In this document: positions 1 through 5,991 of the stretch, piece after piece
How the letters are laid out: each line of letters starts with the position of its first letter
Numbering within the stretch: position 1 is the stretch's first letter
Source of the DNA: JAFNAG01 sp050011535
Lineage (GTDB): Bacteria; Acidobacteriota; UBA6911
Length of the DNA: 9,053 nucleotides
Assembly: GCA_050011535.1 (NCBI GenBank)
Contig: JBEKIX010000114.1
Coordinates: 1-9,053, forward strand
Reading direction: 5' to 3'
Program-made: the position numbers and the translations under genes
The notes under the pieces: model-generated
Told to the model about the DNA's origin: nothing
The model's input: the letters and a program-made list of their open reading frames with translations, nothing else
Database searches by the model: none

Positions 1-512
1 GTGCGCTGGGTTCGCGGACAGCGCGCATCGCGCTGATGACCTCCATCGGAGTCACCAACCGCACCGGCGCCCACAACCGCGCCACCGAGGCCCACGACTG
101 GAAGCGGCGCTCCGAGAGGATGGTGCGCGCCAGCGGACTGCCGTATACGATCGTGCGACCCGGATGGTTCGACTACAACGGTCCGTACGAGCACCAGCTT
201 GTCCTCCTGCAGGGCGATACACGCCAGGCCGGCGATTCCAGCGATGGCGTCATTGCGCGACGCCAGATCGCCGAGGTCCTGGTCAGCAGCCTCGGCTCGG
301 ATCACGCATTGCGCAGGACCTTTGAACTCATCGCGACCACCGGCCCGGCACAGGACGACTTCGACGCGCTGTTCGCCCCCCTCGATGCGGACCCGCGCGG
401 TGCCCTGGACGGCGTGCATGACATGGGGAACATGCCGCTGGAAGACGAGCCGAGGTCGGTGCGTGACGACTTGGATAAGGCGATGGCGCAGGGGTCTATC
501 GGAGTACATTGA
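1..512 (+). CDS. NAD(P)-binding SDR-like (NmrA/atypical SDR) protein, 3' part only
   Basis: The reading frame is already open at the first base of the window and runs to TGA at 510-512, so about 169 C-terminal residues are visible and the true start lies outside. The ATG at 36 is internal: the residues before it (ARIALMTSIGVTNR) form the hydrophobic beta-strand typical of the middle of an atypical SDR. The signature SGLPYTIVRPGWFDYN is the conserved segment of NmrA-like and SDR_a5 proteins that precedes the substrate-binding part. The Rossmann glycine motif is therefore upstream and not seen. A Tyr-x-x-x-Lys catalytic pair is not evident in the visible part (the segment reads EAHDWKRRSE), which suits an atypical SDR that may bind NAD(P) without classical catalysis. 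The C-terminal 60 residues are acidic and have no recognised motif. The gene lies 33 bp upstream of a second SDR on the same strand, so the two are probably cotranscribed. Substrate unknown. Confidence 0.82.
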   Translation, partial: ALGSRTARIALMTSIGVTNRTGAHNRATEAHDWKRRSERMVRASGLPYTIVRPGWFDYNGPYEHQLVLLQGDTRQAGDSSDGVIARRQIAEVLVSSLGSDHALRRTFELIATTGPAQDDFDALFAPLDADPRGALDGVHDMGNMPLEDEPRSVRDDLDKAMAQGSIGVH

Positions 513-532
513 CGATTACAACAGTTACCGGC

Positions 533-537
533 AGGAG
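533..537 (+). promoter_or_regulatory. Shine-Dalgarno of the SDR oxidoreductase gene
   Basis: AGGAG lies 8 bases before the ATG at 546, within the 33-bp gap after the upstream gene. It fixes the start codon of the SDR gene and rules out the longer overlapping frame that begins at 509. Confidence 0.7.
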
Positions 538-545
538 AATTCACG

Positions 546-1388
546 ATGTCACAACGCACATGGTTCATCACTGGTGTCAGCAGCGGCTTCGGCCGTCAGC
601 TCACCGATCAGCTCCTCGAGCACAGCGACTGCGTCGTCGGAACCGTCCGCGATACCGGCAAGGTTACCGATCTGCTCGCGCGTTATCCTGAGTCGTTCCA
701 CGCCGAAGTGCTCGACGTGACCGACACAGCGGCGATCCGCGAGGTTGTCGAACGCTCGTTCGCCCGGCTCGGACGCATCGACGTGATCGTCAGTAATGCC
801 GGCTACGGCCTTTTCGGCGCGGCGGAAGAACTCACCGACAAGCAGGTCGAACAAATTGTCGCGACCAACCTGGTCGGGTCGATCCAGCTCATCCGTGCCG
901 CGCTGCCGCACCTTCGCACCCAGAGCGGCGGACGCATCATCCAGATCTCTTCCTACGGCGGGCAGGTCGCCTTCCCGGGAAACTCGATGTACCACGCCAC
1001 GAAGTGGGGCATCGAGGGCTTCGTGGAATCAGTCGCCCAGGAGGTCGCATCCTTCGGGATCGGCATGACGATTGTCGAGCCCGGGGGCGCGCGCACCGAG
1101 TTCTGCTACGGCAGCGCGCAGGTGGCAGATCTCATGCCCATCTACGACGAAACTCCGGCACACAGCTTCCTGCGGATGCTCGATCCCAAAAACGGCCTGG
1201 CCCCCGGTGATCCGGCCCGAATGGCCGCGCGCATCATCGAGAGCGTCGATGTGAAGCCCGCGCCGCTGCGAATGGTGCTCGGCTCACAGGCGCTGGAGAG
1301 CACCGTCACGACTCTGCGCAAGCGGATTGCCGACTTCGAAGCGCAAACCGAGCTCGCCGCTTCCACGGACTTCCCGCCCGGCGAGTGA
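546..1388 (+). CDS. Classical short-chain dehydrogenase/reductase (SDR) oxidoreductase
   Basis: A complete 280-aa protein of normal classical SDR length. The N-terminal cofactor motif TGVSSGFG is at residues 9-16 after a beta-strand (WFIT). The first acidic residue after beta-4 is seen in LDVTD (56-60). The structural motif is SNAG (83-86) rather than NNAG, followed by N108 in TNLVG. The catalytic serine is S135 or S136 in QISS, and the active-site pair is Y149 and K153 in YHATK. EPGGARTEF (178-186) is the usual PG motif after beta-6. All four members of the Asn-Ser-Tyr-Lys set are present, so the enzyme should be an active NAD(P)H-dependent oxidoreductase in the cytoplasm. An Arg (R35, in TVRD) after beta-2 favours NADPH, which is inference. 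The closest general type is the group annotated 'SDR family oxidoreductase/oxidoreductase with NAD(P)-binding Rossmann fold'; substrate cannot be read from sequence. It follows the upstream SDR fragment by 33 bp in a probable operon, which may be cargo of an integrated element ending at the tRNA-Gly scar at 1798-1843. Confidence 0.93.
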   Translation: MSQRTWFITGVSSGFGRQLTDQLLEHSDCVVGTVRDTGKVTDLLARYPESFHAEVLDVTDTAAIREVVERSFARLGRIDVIVSNAGYGLFGAAEELTDKQVEQIVATNLVGSIQLIRAALPHLRTQSGGRIIQISSYGGQVAFPGNSMYHATKWGIEGFVESVAQEVASFGIGMTIVEPGGARTEFCYGSAQVADLMPIYDETPAHSFLRMLDPKNGLAPGDPARMAARIIESVDVKPAPLRMVLGSQALESTVTTLRKRIADFEAQTELAASTDFPPGE

Positions 1389-1788
1389 CCAGCACCCGCT
1401 TCGCAAGCTCGATGGTGCCCGCAGGCTGCAAGCAGGACGGATCGACATTATGTGGCTTACCGGAAACCAAGCTGCCATACCGAACCGCTGGTATCCGCTA
1501 GAGGGCTGCATCTCTTCGATTTTCACGCCTTCGGGTTTGGCGAACAGCTTTGCGTCGAACGGAAGCTGCTCATATTCCCCGTGCCAGAAAATCTCCCGCG
1601 TAGCCGGTGAACAGATCGGACGCTGGCGGCGGCAAAACTGATTAGCGGAGAGGCCTTGGCCGTGCTGAGAGCACAGTCCCTATTGCTTATTGCACTTCTT
1701 ACTGCACAATTCAGGAAGGGCCGCAAGTTTTTGATTCTGTATGCACGCAGTTTGTCGCCTGAAACGCCTAAGTTCCGTAGAATCAAAC
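1389..1788. other. Gene-poor stretch between SDR gene and tRNA-Gly scar
   Basis: About 400 bases with no complete gene that looks real. Frames that cross it on the plus strand (for example 1327-1641) start inside the SDR gene, have composition unlike a folded protein and no convincing start. The only protein-like signal is on the minus strand at about 1450-1640, listed separately. No terminator with a T tract and no tRNA or promoter stands out. Confidence 0.5.
1450..1640 (-). pseudogene. Possible decayed gene fragment, unidentified
   Basis: Read on the minus strand, this interval gives a protein-like stretch including the pieces EIFWHGEYEQLPFD, AKLFAKPEGVKIEEMQ and SSGYQRFGMAAWFP, with aromatic, proline and glycine spacing of a folded domain and mostly G or C in third codon positions. 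The frame is open from a TAG at 1680-1682 down to about 1284, where it runs into the antisense of the SDR gene and the composition turns to serine- and arginine-rich shadow sequence, so the natural C-terminus seems lost. No start codon with a ribosome site is evident: the GTG at 1526-1524 is internal to the protein-like part. I do not recognise the family. It may be a truncated gene left at the edge of an integrated element, or chance. Confidence 0.25.
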
Positions 1789-1803
1789 GGGAAGTAACTT
1801 CCC
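1789..1803. repeat. Perfect 7-bp inverted repeat at the edge of the tRNA-Gly scar
   Basis: GGGAAGT, one A, then ACTTCCC form an exact palindrome centred on base 1796. Its right arm runs into the anticodon loop of the tRNA-Gly fragment. Tyrosine recombinases bind inverted core sites around a short crossover region, and in tRNA genes the anticodon stem-loop often supplies them, so this may be the rebuilt core of an att site. That role is inference. Confidence 0.45.
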
Positions 1804-1843
1804 AAGCTGGAGGTCGCGGGTTCGATCCCCGTCTCCCGCTCCA
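1798..1843 (+). other. 3' half of tRNA-Gly(CCC): probable attachment-site scar (attR/attL-type)
   Basis: Bases 1799-1805 read TTCCCAA, the anticodon loop with anticodon CCC at 1801-1803. They are followed by the 3' anticodon strand GCTGG (1806-1810), variable loop AGGTC, T stem GCGGG with loop TTCGATC and strand CCCGT (1816-1832), the 3' acceptor strand CTCCCGC (1833-1839), discriminator T and encoded CCA (1841-1843). This matches bacterial tRNA-Gly, whose 5' strand should begin GCGGGAG. No such sequence, D arm or 5' anticodon strand (CCAGC expected) precedes it: the bases before the loop are GGGAAGTAAC. The fragment is thus a precise half-tRNA starting at the anticodon loop, the usual product of integration of a phage or genomic island into a tRNA gene. 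By tRNA polarity the intact copy and integrase should lie upstream of this window, and the element is to the left. It cannot make a functional tRNA. Confidence 0.8.
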
Positions 1844-2133
1844 GCTAACCTTAAATCCAACAATAAGTTATAAAGACATGAAGAAGTTAAGTCCTATTTC
1901 ATTCAGAGGCCGGTTGCGCCTGGGTTGAAGGTTTATCGAATGGCAGATCATTCCCGACTACCGAGCCATTGCTTGTTAGAATCACGACTCCTTGCGCGCG
2001 GGATGCGGCGCGCGGATTGGGGTCCGGTCGCTTCGGTCCTGTTTCCCTTAAGGCTGTTTCTTAGGAGCTCTGCTTATCGGGATAGCCGACAATACGTCCA
2101 CAAGAGCCGGCTCGGTGAATGAATCGGCATTGC
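1844..2133. other. Intergenic stretch, no gene recognised
   Basis: About 290 bases after the tRNA scar, AT-richer at its start. The frame at 1925-2122 has no ribosome site and no protein-like pattern. Two small symmetric elements are visible: GCGCGC arms at 1994-1999 and 2008-2013 with an 8-base loop, and the palindrome GAGCCGGCTC at 2104-2113. Neither is followed by a T tract. Confidence 0.45.
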
Positions 2134-2220
2134 TCACGACGCACCCTTCGCAAGCAATGTGTTCCCGTCAGGCTCCTTGAAGGTCGCATCCGGGCGTCGG
2201 CACCAGATTCCTGCATATTC
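2134..2220 (-). pseudogene. Possible C-terminal remnant of a VOC (glyoxalase-like) protein
   Basis: On the minus strand the frame that ends at TGA (complement of 2134-2136) reads ATFKEPDGNTLLAKGAS. The pattern F-K-[DE]-P-D-G-N-x-L is the hallmark of the last beta strands of the vicinal oxygen chelate family (glyoxalase/bleomycin-resistance/dioxygenase), where it normally sits near the C-terminus, as here. Upstream the frame meets TAG (complement of 2221-2223) after only 29 codons and has no start, so at best this is the tail of a lost gene. The motif is short, so chance is possible. Confidence 0.3.
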
Positions 2221-2272
2221 CTATTGTTTTCCAATTAAGGCTGTGAGATTCTGCTACTGGAATCCAATAGGA
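2219..2272 (+). promoter_or_regulatory. Inverted repeat enclosing the padR leader and covering its Shine-Dalgarno
   Basis: TCCTATTGTTTTCC (2219-2232) faces GGAATCCAATAGGA (2259-2272): 12 of 14 positions pair, as an 8-bp perfect block, a 2x2 mismatch and a 4-bp block, across a 26-base spacer. The right arm includes AGGA of the ribosome site AGGAG (2269-2273) for the ATG at 2279. It could be an operator bound by a dimer such as PadR itself (autoregulation is common in the family), or an mRNA hairpin that hides the ribosome site. The sequence does not decide between these. Confidence 0.45.
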
Positions 2273-2278
2273 GTGTCC

Positions 2279-2623
2279 ATGACTGAGAAGATGGATGTCT
2301 GGCAGGGTACGCTTGCTCTCATGGTGCTGAAGACGCTGGATACTCTGGGGCCGCTCCACGGCTACGGCATTGCCCGGCGTATGGAGCAGACAAGTGGACA
2401 CGTGCTGGTGGTGCGTTACGGAACCCTCTATCCAGCTCTCCTGAAACTGGAACAGGAAGGGTACATTTCCGCAGAGTGGGGCATTTCGGACAACAATCGC
2501 AGGGCAAAGTACTACGCTCTGACACGTGCGGGGAGGAAGCAACTCAAGAAGGAAGCGCGGGAATGGGGTCGAACAACGACCATCATCGCCAGGTTCCTCT
2601 CCCCATCCGAGGAGGCCTCATGA
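2279..2623 (+). CDS. PadR family transcriptional regulator
   Basis: A 114-aa winged-helix repressor of the short PadR type (PadR subfamily with only a brief C-terminal helix). The N-terminal helix WQGTLALMVLKTL (8-20) and LGPLHGYGIARRM (23-35) are the canonical first helices. The recognition segment is VRYGTLYPALLKLEQEGYI (45-63), containing the family signature GTLYPAL-x-x-LE. The wing is SAEWGISDNNRRAKYYALTRAGRKQL (64-89), with the typical NRRAKYY motif. The start is ATG 2279 because AGGAG (2269-2273) lies 5 bases before it; the frame is open further upstream to 2159 but that part is not PadR-like. The gene overlaps the permease gene by ATGA, so the two are translationally coupled. In acidobacteria such PadR genes routinely precede ADOP-type permeases and are expected to repress the operon; the inducing signal is unknown. 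Confidence 0.95.
   Translation: MTEKMDVWQGTLALMVLKTLDTLGPLHGYGIARRMEQTSGHVLVVRYGTLYPALLKLEQEGYISAEWGISDNNRRAKYYALTRAGRKQLKKEAREWGRTTTIIARFLSPSEEAS
2611..2615 (+). promoter_or_regulatory. Shine-Dalgarno of the permease gene, inside padR
   Basis: GGAGG lies 4 bases before ATG 2620, and the stop codon of padR is TGA 2621-2623, giving an ATGA overlap. This sets the permease start at 2620 and argues against the longer frame that begins at 2476 within padR, whose first 48 residues look like out-of-frame padR. Confidence 0.75.
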
Positions 2624-5367
2624 GAGCCGTCCGCGCCTTCCTGGCCAGGCTAACTGGTGCGTTTGAGAAGGAAACCAGAGACCGTGAGCTGGCGGAGGAG
2701 CTCAAAATCCACCTCCAGATGCAGGTTGAGGACAACATCCGGTTCCGAATGACGCCGGACCAGGCTCGGCGCGCCGCGCTCTTGAACTCGGGCGGCTTGG
2801 AGTTGGCGAAAGAAGCCTGCCGCGATCGCCGTGGGCTGCCTGTGTTGGAGACGACAATGCGGGATCTGAATCACGCCTTTCGGCTCCTCTCGCGCAGTCC
2901 GGCTTTCACCCTGGTCGCGGTGGTGTCGCTGGCACTTAGTATTGGCGCCAACACGGCTATCTTTACGCTGCTCGATCAATTGATGCTCCGGCGGCTTCCC
3001 GTGGCGCATCCCGAGCAGCTCCAGATGATCTGGACCACCGGGCCCATCTTGGGCAGCAACCAGGGTTCGAGAGCTTCGTCCTACCCGATGTACCAGGATT
3101 TCCAACAGCGGGCGCCAGCCTTCTCGTACGTCTTCTGCCGTTACTACACGCCGCTCTCAATCAGCCTGGGAAACCAGACGGAGCGCGTCACGGGCGAACT
3201 GGTCTCCGGGAACTACTTTCAGGCGCTTGGGATCAAGCCTGCGTTGGGACGGGTATTTTCGCCGGAAGAGGATGACCGCGTCTACAAGGGTCACCCGTCG
3301 GTCGTGCTGAGCTATCCATATTGGGTGACACGCTTTGGGGCGGACGCCGGCGTGATCGGACAGAAGGTCCTGGTCAACAACTTTCCGATGGTCATTGTGG
3401 GGGTGTCGGCCGCGGGATTCTCCGGGTTCGACCTGGCGAGCTCACCGCAAATCCGGATTCCAATCCTGATGAAGCCGCTCATGACACCTGGGTCCGATAA
3501 CCTGAGCGATCGGCGCAGGCAATGGGTCCAGATTTTCGCGCGCCGGAAGCCCGGCTACACGATGGAGTCGGCGCAGGCATCGCTGCAGCCGCTGTTGAGT
3601 GGGATCCTGCGCGACGAACTGGAAAGCTCCGCTCTTCGTGACATATCCAAACGCGACCGCGACCAGTTTCTGGCCAGGAAGGTTCTCACGGAGTCGGTAG
3701 CCAACGGCTACTCGTACTCGCGGAGGAGAGACTCCGCGGTCCTGGTGACGCTGATGTGTATGGTCGGCGTGGTGCTGCTCATTGCATGCTTCAACGTGGC
3801 AAGTCTGCTGACTGCGCGCGCGGCCGCGCGGCAGAAAGAACTTGCCATGCGATTGGCTATTGGCGCATCGCGCGGACAGCTTCTGAGGCAGTTGTTGATG
3901 GAGAGCGTCGTGCTTTCCGTGATGGGAGGAGCGCTGGGCCTGCTCCTTGCTGTGACAATGGTGCGGGGATTACTTCGCTTCCTGCCTTCTAACGGAATGC
4001 TGTCTTCTAACGGAATGCTGTCTACCCTGCGGGCTGAGCCGGATTGGCGCATCCTGGCGTTCAACGCCGCGCTGGTATTTGCCACGGCCCTCCTATTCGG
4101 CTTGGCGCCGGCGTGGCAAGCCCTGAAAGTCGACCTGTGGAGCACGCTGAAGGAAGCCGCAGGTTCGAACAGCGGAAGTCGCAGTTCGGTGAGACTGCGA
4201 AAGAGCCTGGTGACGGTGCAGATGGCGTTCTCGTTTTTGTTGGTGGCCGGGGCCCTGCTGTTTGTCAGGACACTGCTCAATCTGAAGGAGACGAACTCGG
4301 GTTTCCGGGATATGGACAACCTCATCACCTTCCAAATAGATCCGGCTCGTAGCGGCTATCCGCTGCCGCGCCTCAAGGTCTTTTTCCAGCAAGTGCTGGA
4401 GAACGTCCGGTCGATGCCGGAGGTGAAGTCTGCCGGCTATGCTTGGATACAGGTCCTGAGCGGCCGCGAAGCGGACTGGGACTTTTTGATAGAGGGCCAT
4501 CCGGCTGAAGATCACGATACCCAGGCCTACGTGAACGGCATCTCACCCGGCTACTGGCGAACGATGGGAGTGCCTCTGCTGGAGGGCCGCGACTTCGAGG
4601 AGCGCGATGTCGGCGGTCGCCTCAAGGTCGCCATGGTAAACCGCAAATTCGCCAGTCATTTCTTCGGCGACCAGAGTCCCATCGGACGTCACATAGGAAT
4701 GGACACTCTCCTCCGGGCAAAGCCCGACATCGAGATCATCGGCTTGGTCGAGGACTCGCTGAACGAAGGTCCGCGGCAAGGGGTGCGCCGTCAGGTTTTC
4801 TTTCCGTTCCCCCAAATGAATCAGCCGGTTGCCGTGGCGTTCTACGTACGCACTTTTGCCGATTCGGCCAGCATGTTTGTCACGTTACGCCGGAAGGTTT
4901 TGGAACTGGACGCGACGATGCCGATCTATGAGATGAAGACGCTGGAGGACCAACTCGACGAAACGCTCGGCACCGAGCGCTTGAGCGCGACGATCTCGGT
5001 GGCTTTTGGAGCATTGGCGACTCTGCTGGCCGCAGTCGGTCTCTATGGCGTGATGGCTTTGACGGTTGCGCGCCGAACAAGGGAGATCGGCCTGCGCATG
5101 GCACTCGGCGCGCGGCAGAGCGCTCTCCTCTGGATGGTGATGAAGGAAGCGTTCGGCTTGCTGGGAATCGGGCTCTCGCTGGGAATCCCCTGCGCTTACC
5201 TACTTAGCCGGTACGTGTCGTCACAACTCTTCGGTGTCGTGGCCACCGACCTTGGGACTGCGGCGGTTGCGTCAATCACTCTAACGGCAGCAGCCGCGGG
5301 CGCAGCTCTCGTGCCAGCGCTGCGCGCCAGCATGATCGACCCGATCCAAGCCCTTCGTCATGAATAG
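2620..5367 (+). CDS. ADOP-type ABC transporter permease (duplicated MacB/FtsX permease without ATPase)
   Basis: A 915-aa membrane protein with the full acidobacterial duplicated orphan permease layout. Residues 1-85 are a soluble N-terminal prefix rich in charged residues. TM1 (about 95-118, with SLALSIGANTAIFTLL) is followed by the first periplasmic MacB core domain (about 119-370). TM2-TM4 lie at about 373-397, 425-455 and 477-500. TM5 (about 529-553) begins the second half with a second core domain (about 554-785), then TM6-TM8 at 788-815, 835-862 and 873-900. The cytoplasmic coupling motif occurs twice: RQKELAMRLAIGASRGQL (405-422) and RTREIGLRMALGARQSAL (819-836). This shows an internal duplication that fuses two FtsX-like halves into one chain. 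No Walker A or ABC signature is present here or nearby, so any ATPase must be supplied elsewhere, or the protein works without one. The usual annotation is ABC transporter permease/macrolide-type export, but the substrate is unproven. A 6-residue tandem repeat (SNGMLS twice, 457-468) sits in the loop after TM3. Confidence 0.95.
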   Translation: MRAVRAFLARLTGAFEKETRDRELAEELKIHLQMQVEDNIRFRMTPDQARRAALLNSGGLELAKEACRDRRGLPVLETTMRDLNHAFRLLSRSPAFTLVAVVSLALSIGANTAIFTLLDQLMLRRLPVAHPEQLQMIWTTGPILGSNQGSRASSYPMYQDFQQRAPAFSYVFCRYYTPLSISLGNQTERVTGELVSGNYFQALGIKPALGRVFSPEEDDRVYKGHPSVVLSYPYWVTRFGADAGVIGQKVLVNNFPMVIVGVSAAGFSGFDLASSPQIRIPILMKPLMTPGSDNLSDRRRQWVQIFARRKPGYTMESAQASLQPLLSGILRDELESSALRDISKRDRDQFLARKVLTESVANGYSYSRRRDSAVLVTLMCMVGVVLLIACFNVASLLTARAAARQKELAMRLAIGASRGQLLRQLLMESVVLSVMGGALGLLLAVTMVRGLLRFLPSNGMLSSNGMLSTLRAEPDWRILAFNAALVFATALLFGLAPAWQALKVDLWSTLKEAAGSNSGSRSSVRLRKSLVTVQMAFSFLLVAGALLFVRTLLNLKETNSGFRDMDNLITFQIDPARSGYPLPRLKVFFQQVLENVRSMPEVKSAGYAWIQVLSGREADWDFLIEGHPAEDHDTQAYVNGISPGYWRTMGVPLLEGRDFEERDVGGRLKVAMVNRKFASHFFGDQSPIGRHIGMDTLLRAKPDIEIIGLVEDSLNEGPRQGVRRQVFFPFPQMNQPVAVAFYVRTFADSASMFVTLRRKVLELDATMPIYEMKTLEDQLDETLGTERLSATISVAFGALATLLAAVGLYGVMALTVARRTREIGLRMALGARQSALLWMVMKEAFGLLGIGLSLGIPCAYLLSRYVSSQLFGVVATDLGTAAVASITLTAAAAGAALVPALRASMIDPIQALRHE
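3986..4021 (+). repeat. In-frame tandem duplication of 18 bp in the permease gene
   Basis: The unit CTTCTAACGGAATGCTGT occurs twice without mismatch at 3986-4003 and 4004-4021. It adds six residues (SNGMLS) to the loop between TM3 and TM4. Identity at every base, including silent positions, points to a recent slippage event. Confidence 0.95.
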
Positions 5368-5439
5368 CAGGCCGCGACTCTTGACTGGACGCAGATCCTG
5401 ACAAAACCCGAGAGAATGGATCCTGCCTTGTCGCGTTCA

Positions 5440-5459
5440 AACCACATCTCAAGGTGGTT
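5440..5459. other. Small hairpin downstream of the permease gene
   Basis: AACCAC (5440-5445) and GTGGTT (5454-5459) pair across an 8-base loop about 70 bases after the permease stop. There is no T tract, so it is at best a weak or Rho-assisted transcription end. Confidence 0.2.
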
Positions 5460-5537
5460 ACGTTCGCATGAAGTGTCGTCCAGATGCTGCGGTGCGGTAA
5501 TACCGGTTACTTTTAGATGCGGCAGCGTGGACTAATC

Positions 5538-5546
5538 TGATAAAAT
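5538..5546 (+). promoter_or_regulatory. Possible extended -10 promoter for the small zinc-ribbon-like gene
   Basis: TGATAAAAT fits TG-n-TATAAT with one mismatch and would start transcription near 5553, about 80 bases before ATG 5633. No good -35 is seen, which extended -10 promoters can tolerate. Confidence 0.3.
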
Positions 5547-5632
5547 CCAGGCGTCCACTGATTATGTCGCGTACCGGTCTCTGACGCGCCAAGCCCTACA
5601 CCCTTACGAGGTGAGTTCGCAGGAGCTGCAGG

Positions 5633-5854
5633 ATGCCGCCTGTTTACAGAATCATGGTTCGTTGCCCTGTGACCGGAAAAATGTTCGACAGCGGCATCCG
5701 AACATCGGGCAGGGAAGCGGCCAACAGCGCTCTGTTCCAGGACAGCTCCCTGAGCTGCCCGTACTGTCGGCAATTGCATTCCATGGAATATAACAGTTGT
5801 GTGGATGTCGACAGATTCACGTCCAAGAGAGGTCTCTGGCGACCAAACGGATGA
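5633..5854 (+). CDS. Small Cys/His (zinc-ribbon-like) conserved hypothetical protein
   Basis: A 73-aa protein that starts at ATG 5633, 7 bases after AGGAG (5621-5625). It begins MPPVYRIMVRCPVTGKMFDSG and has a CP-x-TGK knuckle (C11), then TSGRE, then CPYCRQLH (C42, C45, H49) and a further C56. One knuckle of C-P-x-x-G and one of C-P-x-C with a following His would suit a single bound zinc, although the first knuckle has only one cysteine, so metal binding is uncertain. I recall similar small proteins with YRIMV-x-CP-x-TGK...GIRTSGRE...CP-x-CGQ-x-H annotated as hypothetical in several soil phyla; their function is not known to me. It has no signal peptide or membrane segment and is likely cytoplasmic. 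It lies 137 bases upstream of the HEAT-repeat gene on the same strand; coexpression is possible but not shown. Confidence 0.72.
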   Translation: MPPVYRIMVRCPVTGKMFDSGIRTSGREAANSALFQDSSLSCPYCRQLHSMEYNSCVDVDRFTSKRGLWRPNG

Positions 5855-5991
5855 GCGGCAGGCGCCCGCGCTGCTTATTTATGACGTGGCCAAGCGGCGC
5901 TTTGGCGAGTCGGGAACAGGATCCGATCCGTCAATCAGAGAAGGCACCGCACGCGGCATGCCTGCACATAAATAGATTCCCGGAGGTTCTC

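Noticed and set aside
549..995. Minus-strand open frame (148 aa) opposite the SDR gene
   Set aside because: Mirror of a classical SDR with all catalytic motifs on the plus strand; no independent protein signature.
1656..1928. Plus-strand 90-aa open frame across the tRNA scar
   Set aside because: Its centre (AGGRGFDPRLPLQ) is the tRNA-Gly T arm and acceptor translated; no ribosome site or domain.
3708..4328. Long minus-strand open frame (206 aa) inside the permease gene
   Set aside because: Serine/arginine-rich antisense shadow of a clearly real membrane protein; no ribosome site.
5797..5991. Longer N-terminus of the HEAT protein
   Set aside because: It overlaps the small zinc-ribbon-like gene and has no protein-like pattern; GGAGG before ATG 5992 and a following signal peptide fix the start.
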